Shown: positions 44,562 to 53,448 of the stretch, piece by piece | How the letters are laid out: every line of letters starts with the position of its first letter | Numbering within the stretch: position 1 is the first letter of the stretch | The notes under the pieces: model-generated | What the model was told of the DNA's origin: nothing | The model's database searches: none | Seen by the model: the letters and a program-made list of their open reading frames with translations, nothing else | Translations under genes and position numbers: made by a program | Assembly: GCF_001553855.1 (NCBI RefSeq) | Contig: NZ_LQWV01000040.1 | Coordinates: 1 to 64,000, forward strand | Reading direction: 5' to 3' | Length of the DNA: 64,000 nucleotides | From: Streptococcus gordonii | GTDB lineage: Bacteria > Bacillota > Bacilli > Lactobacillales > Streptococcaceae

Positions 44562-45491
44562 TTATACCTCTTTTACTAATAGTTGATCATACAGGGCTTG
44601 ATAGTTGGCCATATTGACATGACCTGTCATTTTTTCTTGAGCATTGAGCATACCAAGGACATTGGCCTTGATGAGGAGTTCTTGATCAGATTCCTTATGA
44701 AGAAGACCTGATGAAATACCTGCAACAGTAGAATCTCCAGATCCAACTGGGTTAACTACTTGAATTCTCGGAATATCTACCTTGTAGAAAGTATCACCAT
44801 GTTTTGCAAAAGCACCATTTGCACCAAGTGAAACGATAATCCACTCAATCCCTGCAAATAAAGGTTCTTGAAGAACTTCTTTTAATTCATCCAAATCTTT
44901 TGAAACTTCTTTTCCAAGAAGCTGAGACAATTCTTCGTTATTTGGTTTAATAACTGTTGGTTTGTGTGGTGATTCAAGGACAGCCTGAAGAGCAGCACCT
45001 GAGCAATCCAGAACGACTGGTTTTCCTGCGCGATTAGCAAGTTCTACTAAGCTCGAATAGTAGTCAACTGGAAGGCCAGCTGGAAGACTACCTGAAATGG
45101 CTACTACTTCCACAGTGTCAAGGAGATTTTTGAAATGAGCCAAGAAATTTTGCCCTTCTTGTTCAAGAACTTCAGGCCCTTTCTCAAGAATTTCTGTTTG
45201 GTTGTCTCCGTGTAGAATAGCGATACAGTTACGAGTCTCTCCTTGAATTGAGAAGAAACGTTTCGTTACTTTATCGTCGATATGATCTACTAAAAACTCA
45301 CCAAGTTTACCACCGACCAAACCAGTAGCAACAACAGAATCACCAAATTCTGAAAGAACTCGTGTAACATTGAGCCCTTTACCACCAGCTGTCTTGGTTA
45401 CGTCCACCACACGGTTGACAGTGTCAATTTTTAATTCATCCAAAGGATAGGAAATGTCAATGGATGGATTCATTGTGACTGTTAAAATCAT
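44562..45491 (-). CDS. lacC1: Tagatose-6-phosphate kinase, copy 1
   Basis: 309 residues, PfkB family with [15 protein letters not shown] and [16 protein letters not shown]. Same length as LacC2 at 38543 but clearly diverged in about 60-175 (e.g. [19 protein letters not shown] against [19 protein letters not shown]), unlike lacA and lacB. Lies between lacB1 and lacD1 with short gaps. Confidence 0.92.
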   Translation of the reverse strand: MILTVTMNPSIDISYPLDELKIDTVNRVVDVTKTAGGKGLNVTRVLSEFGDSVVATGLVGGKLGEFLVDHIDDKVTKRFFSIQGETRNCIAILHGDNQTEILEKGPEVLEQEGQNFLAHFKNLLDTVEVVAISGSLPAGLPVDYYSSLVELANRAGKPVVLDCSGAALQAVLESPHKPTVIKPNNEELSQLLGKEVSKDLDELKEVLQEPLFAGIEWIIVSLGANGAFAKHGDTFYKVDIPRIQVVNPVGSGDSTVAGISSGLLHKESDQELLIKANVLGMLNAQEKMTGHVNMANYQALYDQLLVKEV

Positions 45492-45501
45492 GCGTCACCT
45501 C

Positions 45502-46017
45502 TTAGTCGTGGTATTCACCGCGATCCCATTTTTCAAGGAATTCTGTAAAGAAGTTTGCATCTGCTTGATGAGCATTGTGAGTCTCAACGTGCTCAATTTT
45601 CGCAATCAATTTTTTGTTTTCTTCTGATGGTTTGTATTCAGCATTGATGAAAGCTTCAATTATATCGCACATGAGCAATTCACCGGTGATTTTACCACCA
45701 AAACCAATAACATTGGCGTTGAGTTCTTCTTTAGCATAGAGAGCTGAAGTCATATCACGTACCAAGGCAGAGCGTACACCTGGAACTTTGTTAACAGCGT
45801 TGTTGATACCAACACCAGTACCACAGATACAAACACCAAGATCAGCTTGACCGCTAGTTACAGCTTCCCCTACTTTTTTACCAAAGATTGGGTAGTGAGT
45901 ACGAGTATGGTCATAAGTACCAAAGTCAAGGACTTCGTAGCCTTTTGATTTCAAAAAATCTGAAACCGCCATTTTTTCATTGGTAACGATATGGTCACAT
46001 CCAATTGCAATTTTCAT
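45502..46017 (-). CDS. lacB1: Galactose-6-phosphate isomerase subunit LacB, copy 1
   Basis: 171 residues from ATG 46017 (AGGAGAAGTCAA upstream, the same leader as copy 2). Sequence identical at protein level to LacB2. Partner of LacA1 in converting galactose-6-phosphate to tagatose-6-phosphate. Confidence 0.95.
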   Translation of the reverse strand: MKIAIGCDHIVTNEKMAVSDFLKSKGYEVLDFGTYDHTRTHYPIFGKKVGEAVTSGQADLGVCICGTGVGINNAVNKVPGVRSALVRDMTSALYAKEELNANVIGFGGKITGELLMCDIIEAFINAEYKPSEENKKLIAKIEHVETHNAHQADANFFTEFLEKWDRGEYHD

Positions 46018-46033
46018 TTGACTTCTCCTTTTC

Positions 46034-46459
46034 TTAGCACATTTTGTTGAGCATGTCGACCCGAATTTGGTGACGTCCGCCGTCGTATTTACCATTGACA
46101 AAGCCTTTAGCAATATTCTTAGCCAGGCCTTCACCAACGATTTCAGCTCCCATTGTAATCATGCGAGAGTTGTTATGACCGCGAGTCATGTAGGCAGAGC
46201 GTTCATCAGAAACTTCCGCTGCAACCATACCTTTGATTTTAGTAGCTACCATGAATGGACCAGCCCCATAAGCATCGATGACAATACCAAGATTCTCCTC
46301 TAGTTTATTCACCTCAGCTGCAACTGCAAGGGTCACATCAACAAAATCCTTGCCCTCTTCTGTCACATCGACTACTTCAAAGCTTTCTCCAATGAGAAAG
46401 TCCTTAACCACATCTTTTAGCTTATTTCCAGCAGCATCTGCACCAATAATAATTGCCAT
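46034..46459 (-). CDS. lacA1: Galactose-6-phosphate isomerase subunit LacA, copy 1
   Basis: 141 residues from ATG 46459 (AAAGGAGAATGCTC). [20 protein letters not shown]; nearly the same as LacA2. First gene of the lac1 block with a strong promoter, a cre-like site and a LacR-like repeat upstream. Confidence 0.95.
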   Translation of the reverse strand: MAIIIGADAAGNKLKDVVKDFLIGESFEVVDVTEEGKDFVDVTLAVAAEVNKLEENLGIVIDAYGAGPFMVATKIKGMVAAEVSDERSAYMTRGHNNSRMITMGAEIVGEGLAKNIAKGFVNGKYDGGRHQIRVDMLNKMC

Positions 46460-46498
46460 GAGCATTCTCCTTTGTTAAATATATCAGAAAGAATTTTA

Positions 46499-46515
46499 GT
46501 AAAACGCTTTCTTTT
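46499..46515 (-). promoter_or_regulatory. Cre-like site in the lacA1 leader
   Basis: Minus strand AAAAGAAAGCGTTTTAC, close to the CcpA cre consensus with the central CG, just downstream of the lacA1 -10. Suggests carbon catabolite repression of lac1; the lac2 promoter has no such site that I can see. Confidence 0.5.
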
Positions 46516-46526
46516 AATATATTAAT

Positions 46527-46555
46527 AATATACTAAATTCATCGTTTTTTGTCAA
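46527..46555 (-). promoter_or_regulatory. lacA1 promoter
   Basis: Minus strand TTGACA (46550-46555), 17-bp spacer, TATATT (46527-46532). Same layout as the lacA2 promoter. Confidence 0.85.
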
Positions 46556-46560
46556 CATTA

Positions 46561-46610
46561 TTTGTTTGTTTTTTTCATACGAATTTCACCGTATGATTAA
46601 AATAAACAAA
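46561..46610. promoter_or_regulatory. LacR-like operator upstream of lacA1
   Basis: Imperfect 20-bp inverted repeat: GTATGATTAAAATAAACAAA on the right arm, with 16 of 20 positions matching the left arm, 10-bp centre. Six bp upstream of the lacA1 -35. It shares GATTAAAATAAACAA with the lacA2 operator. Confidence 0.7.
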
Positions 46611-46632
46611 AAGCCCTTTAAAGGGCTTTTGA
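46608..46632 (-). terminator. lacR terminator
   Basis: AAAGCCC-TTTAA-GGGCTTTTTG on the minus strand, 27 bp after the lacR stop and touching the lacA1 operator. Confidence 0.8.
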
Positions 46633-46658
46633 CTAATTGTTTATTTAATTAGATTAAA

Positions 46659-47414
46659 CTAGGAAATTACTTTTGTATAAACTTCCAACTCTCCCTGAAC
46701 AGCTTCTGAAGTCTGATCCGTGATTAAGGCTGTTATCTCCGATAAGGAGCAGATAGCAGTGAAATCCTCCTTGCCAACTTTAGATGAATCGATAAGAAGA
46801 TAGCTTTCTTTTGAACGGTCTAAGGCTAGCTTCTGAGTATAAGCTTCCTCAAAGGAAGATGTCATAATTTGACCATCTTTGATGCCATTTCCACTGAAAA
46901 ACATCTTACTAAAATACATACGATCCATAAGAGCATTGGTCATTTCACCGACAAAAGCTTGAGTAGCATCACGCATTTCTCCACCTAACAGAAAAACTTT
47001 AAAGGTATCTGATTTTTTCTTGAGTAGATCGTTAAAAATAGGCAAGCAATTCGTAATCACGCGCAGATGTTGATTTGATATTTCCTCAGCTAGCACTTCG
47101 ACCGATGTCCCAGGACCTAGAAAGATAGTGTCTCCCTCCTCAATAAGCTGGACAGCTTTCTTGGCAACAGTTCGCTTGGCCTCAATATTTTTAAAAAGCT
47201 TTTCTTCATGTGGTAGCTCTCGATATTGTTGCACCTTATTACTCTTCGCCCCACCAAATACTCGCGTAAGCTTTCCTTGGTTTTCTAACTCTATCAAATC
47301 ACGGCGAACTGTCATATCTGAAACCTTCATGGTCTCCATGATCTCAGCAACCGTTACAGTTCCAGCTCGATCCACAAATTTAAGAATTTCATCTTGTCTT
47401 TGATTCTTACCCAT
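46659..47414 (-). CDS. lacR: Lactose phosphotransferase system repressor (DeoR family)
   Basis: 251 residues. N-terminal DeoR helix-turn-helix: RQDEILKFVDRAGTVTVAEI and VSDMTVRRDLIELENQGKL (about 30-48), GGAKSN; C-terminal DeoR sensor domain with EGDTIFLGPGTSVEVLAEEI. LacR represses tagatose-pathway genes until tagatose-6-phosphate or galactose-6-phosphate binds. It lies directly upstream of, and probably controls, both lacA promoters through the shared GATTAAAATAAACAA element. ATG 47414 after GAGAGGATGGAGT. Confidence 0.9.
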   Translation of the reverse strand: MGKNQRQDEILKFVDRAGTVTVAEIMETMKVSDMTVRRDLIELENQGKLTRVFGGAKSNKVQQYRELPHEEKLFKNIEAKRTVAKKAVQLIEEGDTIFLGPGTSVEVLAEEISNQHLRVITNCLPIFNDLLKKKSDTFKVFLLGGEMRDATQAFVGEMTNALMDRMYFSKMFFSGNGIKDGQIMTSSFEEAYTQKLALDRSKESYLLIDSSKVGKEDFTAICSLSEITALITDQTSEAVQGELEVYTKVIS

Positions 47415-47513
47415 ACTCCATCCTCTCTAGCTTGGTTTTGTTCATTATAACTCATTTCTCTCATTTTATCCACATATTTCTGTTTATTTCAAACATTTTT
47501 TGATTTATTAGCT

Positions 47514-47550
47514 AAAAAAAACGAGAATAGAGTTGTACTCCCTTCTCGTG
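47514..47550 (-). terminator. Rho-independent terminator
   Basis: Minus strand ACGAGAA...TTCTCGT then TTTTTTTT, after the fragment at 47561. Confidence 0.75.
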
Positions 47551-47560
47551 TTTGATTCTT

Positions 47561-47824
47561 CTATTGTCTATAATAATACTGATCAGCAGGAAGATTTCCA
47601 ATGTTTTGACCCAGTGCCAATCTAGCTTTGCTTGAATCTGAAAGGTCTCCATAAGGATTAGGAAATCCAATTTTTAATAGAGCAATTAGATATACCGTAT
47701 TCCCAGACCGAACATTTAGGGTAGGAAATTGACTGCTAGAATGAGAATTAGGTGAGAGGAGCTTAGTGTTATTCACTTTTCCACCAACACAAATTAAATC
47801 TTCTCTCGTAATTCTATCTCTCAA
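47561..47824 (-). pseudogene. C-terminal fragment of a secreted-type protein
   Basis: 87 codons from a TTG without a ribosome-binding site, 5 bp after the stop of the 47830 gene and in another frame. VYLIALLKIGFPNPYGDLSD followed by SSKARLALGQNIGNLPADQYYYRQ resembles the C-terminal domain of streptococcal small secreted or lipoproteins that start like its neighbour. It may be the detached end of the 47830 gene or of a paralogue, separated by a frameshift or deletion. Confidence 0.5.
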
Positions 47825-47829
47825 TCAAT

Positions 47830-48366
47830 TTATTCTGTAGTCTGTGTTCCTTCACTATTCTCCTCGCTCGGTTCAAAAAAATCTTTTTGATTGGCAAAAA
47901 CCATTTCATGGGAAGGATTGCCGTCTGACATGGTAATCGTTATGAGAGGTTGCTTGGCGGTCTTATACTTGAAAATACGGACAGTAATGGTAAAGTCGCT
48001 ATTGCCGTCTGACTTTCTCATCTTATCAGTCGCTATTAAAGTCTCTCCTTCTGATTTCCATTCTGTCGTAAATTCTGCTGAAACAGCACCATCAGGAGTT
48101 TGGTAATTAATCTTCCATTCCTTATCACCACCGTCAATTTTAGCTTTATCACCCGTATTCGCTACATATTCACCTGAAATACTAACTTTTTGCTCTGAGC
48201 TGTCAGACTTAGATGTCGAAACTGATGTAGAAGAACTCGCTTGTTTTGGCTGCTCCTTATGACTAAACTTAGACACAAGAAGAAAACAAACTGTCACCGC
48301 TAAAGCCAGTGCGACAAAACTATATAGTAAGGTTAAGACTGTTTTTCTGTCCCATTTTTTTATCAT
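47830..48366 (-). CDS. Membrane-anchored protein with Ser/Thr-rich linker
   Basis: 178 residues from ATG 48366 (GGAGG 8 nt upstream). One N-terminal membrane helix (VLTLLYSFVALALAVTVCFL), a Ser-rich linker (ASSSTSVSTSKSDSSEQK), then a beta-type domain (SISGEYVANTGDKAKIDGGD; EWKINYQTPDGAVSAEF). Anchored on the outside of the membrane. Promoter TTTACC-17-TATACT just upstream. Function unknown; the following frame may be its lost C-terminus. Confidence 0.7.
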   Translation of the reverse strand: MIKKWDRKTVLTLLYSFVALALAVTVCFLLVSKFSHKEQPKQASSSTSVSTSKSDSSEQKVSISGEYVANTGDKAKIDGGDKEWKINYQTPDGAVSAEFTTEWKSEGETLIATDKMRKSDGNSDFTITVRIFKYKTAKQPLITITMSDGNPSHEMVFANQKDFFEPSEENSEGTQTTE

Positions 48367-48510
48367 CACTCATACCTCCAATAAAAAATCTTACACCTAG
48401 TATACCTTAATTCTTCATCTTGGTAAAATGCTAGGATAAAACCGACCTAATCAAAGAAATATCTTCTAGTATAGAGAACTGATTATATCTGGGAAAACTA
48501 AAACACTCTA

Positions 48511-48545
48511 AAAGCACCTTGCAATTTAATGCAAGATGCTTTTAA
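48511..48545 (-). terminator. Terminator of the DUF4230 operon
   Basis: AAAGCA-C/T-CTTGCA...TGCAAG-TGCTTT stem with flanking T-run on the minus strand, 24 bp after the DUF4230 stop. Confidence 0.75.
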
Positions 48546-48568
48546 CAGTTGATAGAACTTAATGTTCA

Positions 48569-49219
48569 CTATTTATTAGTATTTTTAAACGTTAGCTTTG
48601 CTTCTGGATCGATACTAGTCACGATACTTGTATAGTATTTTTCAGCTGATTCAGTAATCTGCTCCTCATATTGTTTAAGGTATACTTCCTGTTCTTTATT
48701 ACTGAGAGATTTAGTAACATGTTCTCCGGTATCAATGTTTTCTGTTGCTCCGCTCAACAATTGGCCACTCGAGTCATATAGTTTGTATCGGTCTTTGGGG
48801 TTATCTGGGACCTTAACTCCTATAACTTCATATTTAGGGATCGTTAACTCATATTCATGCTCAGCAATTTTCCTAACTTTAACTCCTTCTTTGATTCCAA
48901 ATTTAGCCGTATAATTAAGGATGATAATTGCCTTTTTAACAGACAATGGAATACTGATGTTAGTACCAGGTATCTTCTTATCTTTCTCAATCGTTTCAAC
49001 CTTCTGAATCCCAACATCTAAAAAAACACTTTGGTTAACTTTCTCTAAACGAGTTATTTGAGTGTAAACTTGACTACGCTCGGATGAAGCATTCTTTCCC
49101 TGAAAATATCCAATAAGATTGAAGGTTTTTGCCACTACAAATAAAGTAGTCAGTATAACTATTACAATCCAAACATAGATTTTTGCACCTAGTACTTTTT
49201 TAAAAAGAGTCTTAAACAT
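48569..49219 (-). CDS. DUF4230 domain-containing membrane-anchored protein
   Basis: 216 residues from ATG 49219 (AGGAG 7 nt upstream; the ATG two codons earlier is too close). Membrane helix KIYVWIVIVILTTLFVVAK near the N-terminus, then a DUF4230 domain: DVGIQKVETIEKDKKIPG, FGIKEGVKVRKIAEHEYEL, PKYEVIGVKV, and a helical tail (EVYLKQYEEQITESAEKYY). Extracellular domain expected. Function of DUF4230 unknown. Second gene after a 44-codon membrane protein gene. Confidence 0.8.
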   Translation of the reverse strand: MFKTLFKKVLGAKIYVWIVIVILTTLFVVAKTFNLIGYFQGKNASSERSQVYTQITRLEKVNQSVFLDVGIQKVETIEKDKKIPGTNISIPLSVKKAIIILNYTAKFGIKEGVKVRKIAEHEYELTIPKYEVIGVKVPDNPKDRYKLYDSSGQLLSGATENIDTGEHVTKSLSNKEQEVYLKQYEEQITESAEKYYTSIVTSIDPEAKLTFKNTNK

Positions 49220-49229
49220 TCTCATTCTC

Positions 49230-49364
49230 CTACTTCTTTACAATCAAAAATAAAGTTCCAAAACTAATCAGAGCCAGAAGAACTGATAGATATGGATTAA
49301 GCGGAAAGAGAACGACAATTAAAAGCACCACAAAAATAAGTGCTACTGTTTTTGCTATTTTCAT
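49230..49364 (-). CDS. 44-residue hydrophobic membrane protein
   Basis: Starts at ATG 49364 (AGGGG upstream) and reads MKIAKTVALIFVVLLIVVLF, then PLNPYLSVLLALISFGTLF and LIVKK with TAG at 49230. Two short membrane helices with a Pro-Leu-Asn-Pro turn and Lys at both ends. It is the first gene behind a near-consensus promoter with an overlapping cre and is followed 11 bp later by DUF4230, so it is very likely translated. Function unknown. Confidence 0.7.
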   Translation of the reverse strand: MKIAKTVALIFVVLLIVVLFPLNPYLSVLLALISFGTLFLIVKK

Positions 49365-49393
49365 AACATTACCCCTAAAACTTTTCAATAGAT

Positions 49394-49433
49394 ATTATAT
49401 ATGTATATACACTACTTGTCAAGCGCTTTCTCA
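49394..49433 (-). promoter_or_regulatory. Promoter with overlapping cre
   Basis: Minus strand TTGACA (49417-49422), 17 bp, TATAAT (49394-49399), both consensus. TGAGAAAGCGCTTGACA (49417-49433) matches the CcpA cre consensus and covers the -35, predicting strong catabolite repression of the 44-codon/DUF4230 unit. Confidence 0.8.
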
Positions 49434-49437
49434 TATG

Positions 49438-49475
49438 CAAAAAAATCCCCCAGCAATATTTAGCTGCGGGGAAAT
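49438..49475 (-). terminator. metG terminator
   Basis: CCCCGCAGC...GCTGGGGG then TTTTTTT on the minus strand, 44 bp after the metG stop. Confidence 0.85.
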
Positions 49476-49518
49476 TTAAGATAAAATCAAGACACTTCTT
49501 TCAAAAATTTTAATCCTT

Positions 49519-51519
49519 CTATCCAATCAAACTTCCATTTGGTACTTTCTCATCCACTGTAAGAAGAGTCAGTTGGTCGCCGTGTTCGGCTGAGAGAATC
49601 ATCCCTTGGCTGACATATTTTTTCATCATTTTACGTGGCTTGAGGTTGGCAACGATTTGGACTTTCTTACCGACCAGTTCTTGCTCGTTTGGATAGTATT
49701 TCGCAATACCAGAGAGGATTTGACGGTCTTCACCGTCACCAGCATCCAAGCGGAATTGAAGCAGCTTATCTGAGCCTTCAACTTTAGACACTTCTTTGAC
49801 TTCAGCAACTCTGATTTCTACCTTATCAAAGTCGTCAAACTTGATTTCCTTGCGGTTAAGTTTGAGCTCGACTTCTTCTGGATTCCATTCTTTTTCAACC
49901 GCAGGTTTGTTGCCTTCCATTTGTTCTTTGATATAGGCAATTTCTTCTTCCATATCCAGACGTGGGAAGATTGGTGTTCCTTTTTCTACGACTGTCAGAC
50001 CTGCTGGAAGCTGATCAATTGCTAGATTTTCCAGAGACGTGGCTTGAGGCAAGCCTAATTGACTGAGGACAACCTTGCTCGTTTCCATCATGAAAGGATC
50101 AATCATGTGCGCCACAACACGAAGGCTAGCTGCCAAGTGGCTCATAACACTTGCAAGTTGATTGCGGAGGGCTTCATCCTTAGCCAAGACCCAAGGAGCA
50201 GTTTCATCAATGTATTTATTGGTACGAGAGATAAGCGTCCAGACTGCTTCTAGGGCGCGTGGGTAGTCAACTGCATCCATGTGTTTGTAGTAGTCAGCGA
50301 TAGATTCAGTTGCCACCTGAGCCAGGGCTCCATCAAAGTCTGTTACATTTTCTTCATAGGCTGGCACTTGACCGTCAAAGTACTTGTTAATCATAGAAAC
50401 AGTACGGTTGAGCAAGTTTCCAAGGTCATTGGCTAACTCGTAGTTGATACGACCCACATAGTCCTCAGGAGTGAAGGTTCCATCTGAACCAACAGGGAGA
50501 CTACGCATGAGGTAGTAACGAAGAGGGTCTAGTCCATAACGTTCTACCAGCATTTCAGGATAGACCACATTTCCTTTAGACTTAGACATCTTACCATCTT
50601 TCATGACAAACCAGCCGTGAGCAATCAAACGGTCAGGCAACTTGATATCCAACATCATGAGCAGGATTGGCCAGTAGATAGAGTGGAAGCGCAGAATGTC
50701 CTTGCCCACCATGTGGAAGACTGTTCCGTTCCAGAATTTATCGTAGTTAGCATGATCATCCTGACCGTAGCCAAGAGCAGTCGCATAGTTAAGCAAGGCA
50801 TCAATCCAAACGTAGACAACGTGTTTCGGATTGGATGGTACTGGAACTCCCCAAGTAAAGGTTGTCCGAGATACGGCTAGGTCTTCCAAACCTGGCTCAA
50901 TGAAGTTACGCAGCATTTCATTAAGACGACCATCAGGAGTGATAAAGTCTGGATGAGTTTTGAAAAATTCTACCAAGCGGTCTTGGTACTTGCTAAGGCG
51001 CAGGAAGTAAGACTCTTCTGATACCCACTCCACTTCATGGCCAGACGGTGCAATTCCACCAGTTACTTTCCCATTTTCATCACGGAAGACTTCTGCCAGC
51101 TGGCTTTCGGTAAAGAATTCTTCATCAGATACAGAGTACCAGCCTGAATATTCACCCAAGTAGATATCATCTTGAGCTAGGAGACGTTCAAAGACATCAG
51201 CTACAACCTTTTCGTGGTAATCATCAGTCGTCCGGATAAATTTATCGTAAGAAATGTCTAACAATTTCCAGAGTTCCTTGACCCCAACTGCCATTCCATC
51301 AACATATGCCTGTGATGTAACTCCGGCTTCTTCAGCTTTCTGCTGAATCTTTTGACCGTGCTCATCTAGACCCGTCAAATAGAAAACATCGTAGCCCATG
51401 AGACGCTTGTAGCGAGCCAGAACATCACAGGCAATAGTTGTATAAGCAGACCCGATATGGAGTTTACCACTCGGATAGTAGATAGGGGTTGTAATATAAA
51501 ACGATTGTTTTTCAGTCAT
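49519..51519 (-). CDS. metG: Methionyl-tRNA synthetase
   Basis: 666 residues. HIGH-type motif KLHIGSAYT (about 19-27), [12 protein letters not shown] (about 308-319), anticodon-binding helical domain, and a C-terminal tRNA-binding (EMAP-like) domain from about 560 ([33 protein letters not shown]). No zinc-knuckle cysteines in the connective peptide, as in many streptococci. Charges tRNA-Met. Monocistronic with its own terminator. Confidence 0.96.
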   Translation of the reverse strand: MTEKQSFYITTPIYYPSGKLHIGSAYTTIACDVLARYKRLMGYDVFYLTGLDEHGQKIQQKAEEAGVTSQAYVDGMAVGVKELWKLLDISYDKFIRTTDDYHEKVVADVFERLLAQDDIYLGEYSGWYSVSDEEFFTESQLAEVFRDENGKVTGGIAPSGHEVEWVSEESYFLRLSKYQDRLVEFFKTHPDFITPDGRLNEMLRNFIEPGLEDLAVSRTTFTWGVPVPSNPKHVVYVWIDALLNYATALGYGQDDHANYDKFWNGTVFHMVGKDILRFHSIYWPILLMMLDIKLPDRLIAHGWFVMKDGKMSKSKGNVVYPEMLVERYGLDPLRYYLMRSLPVGSDGTFTPEDYVGRINYELANDLGNLLNRTVSMINKYFDGQVPAYEENVTDFDGALAQVATESIADYYKHMDAVDYPRALEAVWTLISRTNKYIDETAPWVLAKDEALRNQLASVMSHLAASLRVVAHMIDPFMMETSKVVLSQLGLPQATSLENLAIDQLPAGLTVVEKGTPIFPRLDMEEEIAYIKEQMEGNKPAVEKEWNPEEVELKLNRKEIKFDDFDKVEIRVAEVKEVSKVEGSDKLLQFRLDAGDGEDRQILSGIAKYYPNEQELVGKKVQIVANLKPRKMMKKYVSQGMILSAEHGDQLTLLTVDEKVPNGSLIG

Positions 51520-51646
51520 TTTTTAATCCTTTCAAGGCTAATGAAACCTTTTTTGATAACACCTCATTATACCATATTTTGCAAGGTTTGAGAAAAGACA
51601 GTCACCCACAGTAAATATAATTAAAAAACCAGAAATTATTCTAGGT

Positions 51647-51960
51647 TTAATAGGTCACAACATTCAAATTCCGACTCTCATACTCCGCGATGAAGGTATT
51701 CAAAATATCAGTATAGCCGTCTTTAGACAGCCTTTCCACCAGCCATTCTTCTGTTTTGCCAATAGACTTGATAATATTAATTTGAACAAGATTATTTGGT
51801 GATAAGGTGGATTTAGTTTTTTTACGCCTCTTTATTCGACGATGAGTTAGCTGTTTCGTTCCAGACAGACCCGCTTGACTTGCTAGTGCTAGAAGATGCA
51901 AGCGAAACCCCATTTTTCTGACTGGTCTGACTCAAAACATAAATATAGAAAATCTTTCTT
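51647..51960 (-). pseudogene. Frameshifted remnant between metG and exoA
   Basis: One minus-strand frame (about 51960-51830) reads VLSQTSQKNGVSLASSSTSK, then SSGSVWNETANSSSNKEA and stops just before an A-run. The second frame continues after the A-run (TKSTLSPNNLVQINIIKSIG, then EEWLVERLSKDGYTDILNTF, ending VVTY at 51647). Together they look like a Ser-rich linker followed by a small C-terminal domain, broken by an indel in the run of A. The C-terminal part resembles the tail of DUF421-like proteins, but that is uncertain. Confidence 0.45.
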
Positions 51961-52053
51961 ACTTCCCAAGCTTCTTGAAATCACTTTGCTATAAATCAGT
52001 TCTAAATTTTGTTATAATAAACTCAGCAAACTTCTACTAGAAAAGGAAATTTT

Positions 52054-52881
52054 ATGAAACTCATTTCTTGGAATATTGACTCTCTCAACGCTGCATTGAC
52101 CAGCGACTCTGCCCGCGCTCAGCTCTCTCAAGCCGTCCTTCAGACCTTGCAAGCAGAAAATGCAGATATTATCGCCATTCAGGAAACAAAACTATCTGCG
52201 ACAGGTCCGACAAAAAAACACTTGGAGATTTTGGCAAATCTTTTCCCAGACTATGAAAACACTTGGCGTTCCTCCCAAGAGCCAGCCCGCAAGGGCTATG
52301 CAGGAACCATGTTCCTCTACAAAAAAGAACTAACGCCAACCATAACTTTCCCAGAAATCGGCGCTCCATCAACCATGGATGTCGAAGGTCGCATTATTAC
52401 GCTGGAATTTGACGACTTCTTCGTTACTCAGGTCTATACACCTAATGCTGGCGATGGCCTCAAACGCTTGGATGACCGTCAAGTCTGGGATGCCAAATAC
52501 GCTGAATACTTGGCAACACTAGATCAACAAAAACCAGTCCTTGCTACTGGCGACTACAATGTAGCTCACAAGGAAATTGACTTGGCCAATCCAGCCAGCA
52601 ACCGCCGTTCACCAGGATTTACCGATGAAGAGCGCGCTGGCTTCACCAACCTACTGGCTAAAGGCTTTACCGATACCTTCCGCCACTTGCACGGCGATAT
52701 CCCTAACCAATACACCTGGTGGGCGCAACGCAGCAAGACTTCTAAAATCAACAACACAGGTTGGAGAATCGACTACTGGCTGACAAGCAACCGAGTGGCA
52801 GACAAGGTGACCAAGTCTGACATGATTGACTCCGGTGCGCGCCAAGACCACACACCCATTGTCATGGAGATTGAACTCTAA
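52054..52881 (+). CDS. exoA: Exodeoxyribonuclease III
   Basis: 275 residues. KLISWNIDSLNAA start, IIAIQETKLS with the metal-binding Glu (about 43), VYTPNAGDGLKRL, TGDYNVAHKEIDLA (Asp and Asn), RSPGFTDEERAGF and final RQDHTPIVMEIEL with catalytic Asp-His. AP endonuclease/3'-5' exonuclease of base excision repair. AGAAAAGGAAATTTT before ATG 52054. A VOC-family gene follows 11 bp later. Confidence 0.95.
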   Translation: MKLISWNIDSLNAALTSDSARAQLSQAVLQTLQAENADIIAIQETKLSATGPTKKHLEILANLFPDYENTWRSSQEPARKGYAGTMFLYKKELTPTITFPEIGAPSTMDVEGRIITLEFDDFFVTQVYTPNAGDGLKRLDDRQVWDAKYAEYLATLDQQKPVLATGDYNVAHKEIDLANPASNRRSPGFTDEERAGFTNLLAKGFTDTFRHLHGDIPNQYTWWAQRSKTSKINNTGWRIDYWLTSNRVADKVTKSDMIDSGARQDHTPIVMEIEL

Positions 52882-52892
52882 GGAGAAAACAA

Positions 52893-53279
52893 ATGGACTA
52901 TCAAGCTGTCATTCCCGAATTTATGGTATCTGACATCGAAAAGTCGCGCCACTTCTACTGCGACTTGCTGGGATTCTCTGTCGAGTACGAACGTCCAGAG
53001 GACAAATTTCTCTTCCTCTCACTTGAAGACTGCCAACTTATGCTAGAAGAAGGTAGCGCAGAAGAATTAGCCCAACTGACCTATCCTTTCGGACGTGGCG
53101 TCAATATTTCCTTCGGCATTGAAGATGTCCCTCAGCTCCACCAAAAACTGCTGGAAGCTGACTATCCCATCCATCGTCCGCTGACAAAAAGAGAATTTCG
53201 AGTGGGAGATAACTTTATCTATCCCCATGAATTTGCGATTTTGGATCCAGATGGTTATTTTTTAAGATTTAGTGAATAA
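52893..53279 (+). CDS. VOC (glyoxalase/bleomycin-resistance) family protein
   Basis: 128 residues. Two beta-alpha-beta-beta-beta modules: AVIPEFMVSDIEKSRHFYCD...FLFLSLEDCQLMLEE and GVNISFGIEDVPQLHQKLLE...EFAILDPDGYFLRFSE. The paired layout and DPDGxxLxF end are typical of VOC proteins such as bleomycin-binding or lyase-like members. Substrate unknown. Co-transcribed with exoA; AAGGAG 6 nt before ATG. Confidence 0.85.
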   Translation: MDYQAVIPEFMVSDIEKSRHFYCDLLGFSVEYERPEDKFLFLSLEDCQLMLEEGSAEELAQLTYPFGRGVNISFGIEDVPQLHQKLLEADYPIHRPLTKREFRVGDNFIYPHEFAILDPDGYFLRFSE

Positions 53280-53283
53280 GAAA

Positions 53284-53307
53284 AGGAGGCTTCTAGCCTC
53301 TTTTTCA
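53284..53307 (+). terminator. Rho-independent terminator
   Basis: GGAGGCTTCTAGCCTCTTTTT, directly after the VOC gene stop. Confidence 0.8.
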
Positions 53308-53448
53308 GTAAGTAAACATGAATTGACAGACCTGTAAATTCAGCGGTAAAAATCTTTTCTAAATCCTATGAAATCAACATGTCAAAGAACTTTGATAGCC
53401 AGTTTTTGTATAATTAGGTAGAATAAAATCAGAAAGCGAGGAAATCTT

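Noticed and set aside
51520..51646. T-box riboswitch before metG or elsewhere
   Set aside because: The region on this side is downstream of nothing relevant, and no T-box consensus or specifier hairpin was found.
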